A DNA stretch of 64,000 nt from an uncultured Erythrobacter sp. (GTDB lineage Bacteria > Pseudomonadota > Alphaproteobacteria > Sphingomonadales > Sphingomonadaceae), in assembly GCF_958304185.1 (NCBI RefSeq), contig NZ_OY284433.1, positions 2,108,001 through 2,172,000 on the forward strand, given 5' to 3'. Every line of letters starts with the position of its first letter. Position 1 is the stretch's first letter. Below the pieces are notes generated by a model that worked only from the letters and a program-made list of their open reading frames with translations, made no database searches and was not told where the DNA came from. This document shows, piece after piece, positions 60,857 through 64,000 of the stretch. The position numbers and the translations under genes were made by a program.

Positions 60857-61558
60857 TTAGCGCCGTCGGAACCGGAAGTACCACACCTCATGCCCGTAGA
60901 CCGTGCGGGCCTTGTGCTCGTATCGCGTCTCGGGCCAGCCGGAGGGGCGCACCTGCCAGTCCGACGGTTTCTCGACCACCCACTCGAACAGGTCGGTGTG
61001 GCGCTGCATCACCATCAGCGCATGGCGCAGATAGACGTCGTGATCGGTGCCGAACCGGAACTCGCCGCCCGGTTTCATCTTGGCGGCGAGCAGTTTGATC
61101 GGGCCGTCGTTGACCATCCGCCGCTTGGCATGGCGCGCCTTGGGCCAAGGGTCGGGATGCAGCAGATAGGCCATCGTCAGTGCGCCATCGGGGATGCGCT
61201 GGAGCACCTCCAGCGCGTCGCCATGATGCAACCGGATATTGGCGAGGCGCTGGTCGGCCACATGGGTCAGCGCCTGCGCCACACCGTTGACGAAGGGCTC
61301 CGCGCCGATGAAGCCGTGATCAGGCAGCAGATCGGCGCGGTAGGCGAGATGCTCACCGCCGCCGAAGCCGATCTCGAAATGCAGCGGGCGCTGGTCGCCG
61401 AACAGGGTTTCGGATGTGACCGGGCCTTCGGCAGGCACAGAAATCTGCGGCAGGAGGGTATCGACCAACCCCTGCTGATACTTGCGCAACTTCTTCCCGA
61501 CAGAGCGGCCATAAAGCCGCGCAATGGTGGTCGGATCGCCTTCCTTGAACGCTGTCAT
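60857..61558 (-). CDS. trmB: tRNA (guanine-N7)-methyltransferase
   Basis: Methylates G46 of tRNA variable loops with SAM. The 233-residue protein has the TrmB signature HFEIGFGGGEHLAYRADLL then PDHGFIGAEPF, and VAYLLHPDPWPKARHAKRRM-like TMAYLLHPDPWPKARHAKRR. RTVYGHEVWYFRFRRR is the family's C-terminus. ATG 61558 (MTAFKEGDPTT) is preferred to the upstream frame at 61615. It converges with the lipoprotein phosphoesterase and is divergent from the LuxR-type gene. Confidence 0.94.
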   Translation of the reverse strand: MTAFKEGDPTTIARLYGRSVGKKLRKYQQGLVDTLLPQISVPAEGPVTSETLFGDQRPLHFEIGFGGGEHLAYRADLLPDHGFIGAEPFVNGVAQALTHVADQRLANIRLHHGDALEVLQRIPDGALTMAYLLHPDPWPKARHAKRRMVNDGPIKLLAAKMKPGGEFRFGTDHDVYLRHALMVMQRHTDLFEWVVEKPSDWQVRPSGWPETRYEHKARTVYGHEVWYFRFRRR

Positions 61559-61642
61559 GGGGCGGGCGCTTGGCACGCAGCCCGTCGCGGCACAAGAAAA
61601 TCGTGCTGGACGCAAGGCTGCGCGCTGTGGTGATCAGAGCCG

Positions 61643-62467
61643 ATGACGACCCCGTCCCCAGTTTGTGCCGAGGCGCTTTCCGACAAGGAGCTTGAAGTCC
61701 TGCGCCTGCTGGCGGCGGGGCACACGGTGAAGTCGATTGCTGCCCGGCTGGATCGTTCGGAAGCCTCGATCAACGAACGGCTGCGCGAGGCGCGGCGCAA
61801 GACGGGGTTGGGCAGTAGCCGCGAGTTGGCGCGGCTGCTTGATGCCCAGAAAATCTGGGACAGGAAAATCGATCTGTCCCCCGGCGAACCTTCCGCAGAG
61901 GAACCGTCCGTGCCCCGCCGAAAGGGGTTCGAATGGACGAAAGGAAAGATCGCCATGCTCACCTTGCTCCCCGCCGCCGCCGCCCTCGGGCTCGCGCTTG
62001 CTGCCGGTAATGCCACCCCGGAGGCTGCCGGAACTGCGCAGGCCGCCACGGCTGCTCCGGTCAGCGGAACGCCGCTGACCGGGCGCTGGTCGCTCGATGT
62101 GGCGAAAATCCCGGAGGAGGAACGACCGCGCGCAGTTACAATCGCCTTCTCGCCTGCCCCTGAGGGGCGCTGGCACACGGTGGTTATGATCGAGAGCCCC
62201 GACGGCGCGCTACAAAAGGCCGAATCGACCGCTGCGTTGGATGGCGTGGCGGTGCCGGTGACGGGATCGATGGGGGGTATCGACTCGGTGTCGCTGCGCC
62301 AACCGGAAGCCGGAACGCTGGTGATGACGCTCGGCAAGGACGGCAAGCGCGTTTCGACGCGGGTCTATACCGTGGCCGGGGATGGGAGGACGATGACAGA
62401 AACCATCGTTTGGGCCGCCGAGGGGATGCCGGACATCGTGACGACGACCTTCAACCGCATAAGCTGA
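61643..62467 (+). CDS. Membrane-anchored LuxR-type transcriptional regulator
   Basis: A 274-residue protein that joins a LuxR/GerE-type helix-turn-helix (about residues 10-66: LSDKELEVLRLLAAGHTVKS, IAARLDRSEASINERLREAR) to one hydrophobic helix (about 102-122) and a C-terminal domain of about 150 residues of beta-rich, lipocalin-like character (GTPLTGRWSLDVAKIP, then VTIAF...DGVAVPVTG...GKRVSTRVYTVAGDGRTMTE). The order cytoplasmic DNA-binding / membrane / periplasmic sensor is that of ToxR-like one-component regulators. ATG 61643 is the natural start. The signal sensed is unknown. Confidence 0.85.
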   Translation: MTTPSPVCAEALSDKELEVLRLLAAGHTVKSIAARLDRSEASINERLREARRKTGLGSSRELARLLDAQKIWDRKIDLSPGEPSAEEPSVPRRKGFEWTKGKIAMLTLLPAAAALGLALAAGNATPEAAGTAQAATAAPVSGTPLTGRWSLDVAKIPEEERPRAVTIAFSPAPEGRWHTVVMIESPDGALQKAESTAALDGVAVPVTGSMGGIDSVSLRQPEAGTLVMTLGKDGKRVSTRVYTVAGDGRTMTETIVWAAEGMPDIVTTTFNRIS

Positions 62468-62473
62468 AACGCA

Positions 62474-62501
62474 AACGCCCGGAGCCAAGGCCCCGGGCGT
62501 T
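62474..62501 (+). terminator. Terminator hairpin after the LuxR-type gene
   Basis: AACGCCCGG (62474-62482) and CCGGGCGTT (62493-62501) form a perfect 9-bp stem with a 10-base loop, seven bases after the stop. The 3' side continues CCCG and is not T-rich, so it is a probable but not classic terminator. Confidence 0.6.
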
Positions 62502-62605
62502 CCCGTCAACAATTATGTAGCGCGCTGTTCCGGCCCAAAGGGACGCAAGGCCGACCGGCCGCCCGCAGGCGCTCGATCCTGAAAGGATCGAACCGCGCCG
62601 AGGAC

Positions 62606-62625
62606 GAGGGCGCGGAGGCGCCCTC
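62606..62625. terminator. Hairpin at the 3' end of ctrA
   Basis: GAGGGCGC and GCGCCCTC flank a 4-base loop just beyond the ctrA stop (62634). A second stem CGATCCT/AGGATCG lies at about 62573-62590. They probably terminate or stabilise the leftward ctrA transcript. Confidence 0.5.
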
Positions 62626-62633
62626 GCAATAAA

Positions 62634-63329
62634 TTACGCCGCTTCGACCACCGCTTCGTCGTCGCGCAGCACGTAGCCACGGCCCCACACGGTTTCGATG
62701 TAGTTCTCACCGCCGCAAGCCAGCGACAGCTTCTTGCGCAGCTTGCAGATGAACACGTCGATGATCTTGAGTTCCGGCTCGTCCATCCCGCCATAGAGGT
62801 GGTTGAGGAACATTTCCTTGGTCAGCGTGGTGCCCTTGCGGAGCGAAAGGAGCTCCAGCATCGCATATTCCTTGCCGGTGAGGTGCACGCGGGCGCCATC
62901 GACTTCGACGGTCTTGGCGTCGAGGTTCACTGCCAGCTTGCCGGTGCGGATGACCGACTGCGAGTGGCCCTTCGAACGGCGCACCACGGCATAGATGCGG
63001 GCGACCAGTTCTTCGCGGTGGAACGGCTTGGTGACGTAATCGTCAGCGCCGAAGCCGAAGCTGCGGATCTTCGAATCCATTTCCGAAATGCCCGAGAGGA
63101 TCAGCACTGGCGTTTGCACCTTGGCAACGCGCAGCTTCTTGAGCACGTCATAGCCATGCATGTCAGGCAGGTTCAGGTCGAGCAGGATGATGTCGTAATC
63201 ATACAGCTTGCCGAGATCCAAACCTTCCTCGCCGAGGTCGGTCGAATAGACATTGAAACCTTCGGTGGTGAGCATCAGCTCAATCGCCTTGGCGGTGGTC
63301 GGTTCGTCTTCGATCAGCAGAACGCGCAT
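62634..63329 (-). CDS. ctrA: Cell-cycle response regulator CtrA
   Basis: OmpR-type master regulator of the alphaproteobacterial cell cycle. The 231-residue protein has a receiver domain (1-120) with acidic pocket EDE (7-9) and phospho-acceptor D51 ([20 protein letters not shown]), and K103 region TKPFHREEL. The C-terminal winged helix has [19 protein letters not shown] and [19 protein letters not shown]. The tail ends VVEAA, consistent with the small-residue terminus used for ClpXP degradation in Caulobacter. Its promoter carries GANTC and TTAA motifs (63390-63475). Confidence 0.97.
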   Translation of the reverse strand: MRVLLIEDEPTTAKAIELMLTTEGFNVYSTDLGEEGLDLGKLYDYDIILLDLNLPDMHGYDVLKKLRVAKVQTPVLILSGISEMDSKIRSFGFGADDYVTKPFHREELVARIYAVVRRSKGHSQSVIRTGKLAVNLDAKTVEVDGARVHLTGKEYAMLELLSLRKGTTLTKEMFLNHLYGGMDEPELKIIDVFICKLRKKLSLACGGENYIETVWGRGYVLRDDEAVVEAA

Positions 63330-63389
63330 CTTAGTCCCCCGTGAAATCCGGTGTCTGTCCCCTGGTAACCCCTGCTTAGGAGAGGTTGC

Positions 63390-63475
63390 CGTCTGTTAAC
63401 CACGCCACTTCTCACCAAAAAAGGTTAATAAGAAGTTTAGCGCGTTAACGTTTTGAAGTGAGTCTTTCGAGTCAC
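63390..63475 (-). promoter_or_regulatory. ctrA control region with CtrA-like and CcrM sites
   Basis: TTAA-N7-TTTA (63425-63439) is one base off the CtrA box TTAA-N7-TTAA; further TTAA half-sites occur at 63396 and 63445. Two GAGTC (GANTC) methylation sites for CcrM lie nine bases apart at 63460-63464 and 63469-63473. In Caulobacter the ctrA P1 promoter is controlled by CtrA and by methylation of a GANTC site, so the arrangement fits feedback and cell-cycle control. Confidence 0.55.
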
Positions 63476-63544
63476 ACCCCCGCAGCAGCGAATTATCGCG
63501 CAGGGTGAGACGTTTACGGATGGGCCGCCCAATGCGGGAAAATC

Positions 63545-64000
63545 CTAAGATGCGCCCGCCAGCTTCTTCGCCCGCCGCCGCTCGGCGCTGGAGCCCAGCC
63601 CGATCGCTTCGCGGTATTTCGCGACGGTGCGCCGGGCGAGGTCGAAGCCTTCTTTCTGGAGCATTTCGGCAAGTTGTTGGTCAGACAGGATATTCTTCGC
63701 GGTCTCTGCGTCGATCAGCGCCTTGATGCGGGACTTGATCGCGGCGGAGGACGCGCCTTCGCCGTCGGCTGAGGCGACCCCGCTGGTGAAGAAGTATTTC
63801 AGTTCAAACGTCCCGCGCGCGCAGGCGAGGTACTTGTTGCTGGTCACCCGGCTGACCGTGCTTTCGTGCATTTCGATCTTCTCGGCCACTTCGCGCAAGG
63901 TGAGCGGGCGCAGTTCGGAAACTCCCCGGCGGAAGAACCCGTCCTGTTGCTTCACGATTTCCGCGGCGGTTTTGAGAATCGTCTTCTGCCGCTGGTCAAG
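63545..64000 (-). CDS. rpoN: RNA polymerase sigma-54 factor, C-terminal part (5' end outside window)
   Basis: The C-terminal 151 residues of sigma-54. LDQRQKTILKTAAEIVKQQ leads into the DNA-binding helix LREVAEKIEMHESTVSRVTS and the RpoN box ARRTVAKYREAIGL (normal ARRTVAKYRE). The gene continues past the right edge, so its start and core-binding domains are not seen. An internal methionine at 63955 is not the start. It lies upstream of, and on the same strand as, ctrA, with a 215-bp gap that includes the ctrA promoter. Confidence 0.95.
   Translation of the reverse strand, partial: LDQRQKTILKTAAEIVKQQDGFFRRGVSELRPLTLREVAEKIEMHESTVSRVTSNKYLACARGTFELKYFFTSGVASADGEGASSAAIKSRIKALIDAETAKNILSDQQLAEMLQKEGFDLARRTVAKYREAIGLGSSAERRRAKKLAGAS

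Overview
The window is 64 kb of GC-rich chromosomal DNA with dense, mostly overlapping housekeeping genes. It carries the alphaproteobacterial cell-cycle regulators ctrA and sciP, a BamF-type lipoprotein, a PduO-type cobalamin adenosyltransferase and the block ileS-lspA-bamF. Together these point to an alphaproteobacterium of the Sphingomonadales, most likely Erythrobacteraceae (Erythrobacter/Porphyrobacter-like). That placement is an inference from gene content and remembered gene order, not from a search. I see no prophage, insertion sequence, CRISPR array or rRNA.

Layout: 1-8.4 kb holds fabI (cut by the window edge), yihY, a DnaJ-class co-chaperone, pdxH, phzF, a serine hydrolase lipoprotein, mnmA, sciP and a GlsB membrane protein. 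8.6-14.8 kb holds an RND efflux adaptor and permease (the permease has an unusual central insertion) and a DUF445 protein. 14.8-18.8 kb holds a secreted TonB-C-like protein, etfA, etfB and sucC. 18.9-22 kb holds cysQ, an OmpA lipoprotein and a CNNM/CorC protein. 22.3-30 kb is a long leftward run: gpmA, purE, purK, folA, ribF, ileS, lspA, bamF. A tRNA-Thr(GGT) lies at 30.4 kb. 30.8-35.3 kb is a leftward accessory cluster: SDR, 2-oxoacid dehydrogenase E1 alpha and beta, a free-standing lipoyl carrier, an NTF2-like protein and a sterol-desaturase-like protein. 35.4-48.3 kb is a complete glycogen locus: malQ leftward, and glgP-glgB-glgC-glgA-pgm-glgX rightward. 48.4-64 kb holds an HNH nuclease, gluQ, an adenosyltransferase, 3-hydroxybutyryl-CoA dehydrogenase, mutS, maeB, a DUF892 protein, an amidohydrolase, a lipoprotein phosphoesterase, trmB, a membrane-anchored LuxR-type regulator, ctrA and the end of rpoN.

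The genes mainly serve central carbon metabolism and storage (glycogen cycle, malic enzyme, ETF, succinyl-CoA synthetase), nucleotide and cofactor synthesis (purEK, folA, ribF, pdxH), translation (ileS, mnmA, gluQ, trmB, tRNA-Thr), envelope functions (lspA, bamF, OmpA, RND pump) and the cell cycle (ctrA, sciP).

The most unusual signals are palindromic REP-like repeats. Two sit in frame inside essential or housekeeping genes (ileS and mutS), one supplies the stop codon of ribF, and a near-identical twin of the ileS element sits between two genes of the lipoyl/E1 cluster. That cluster is the best candidate for an undescribed pathway: it has E1 and a lipoyl carrier but no E2 acyltransferase in view, and its SDR lacks the catalytic tyrosine.
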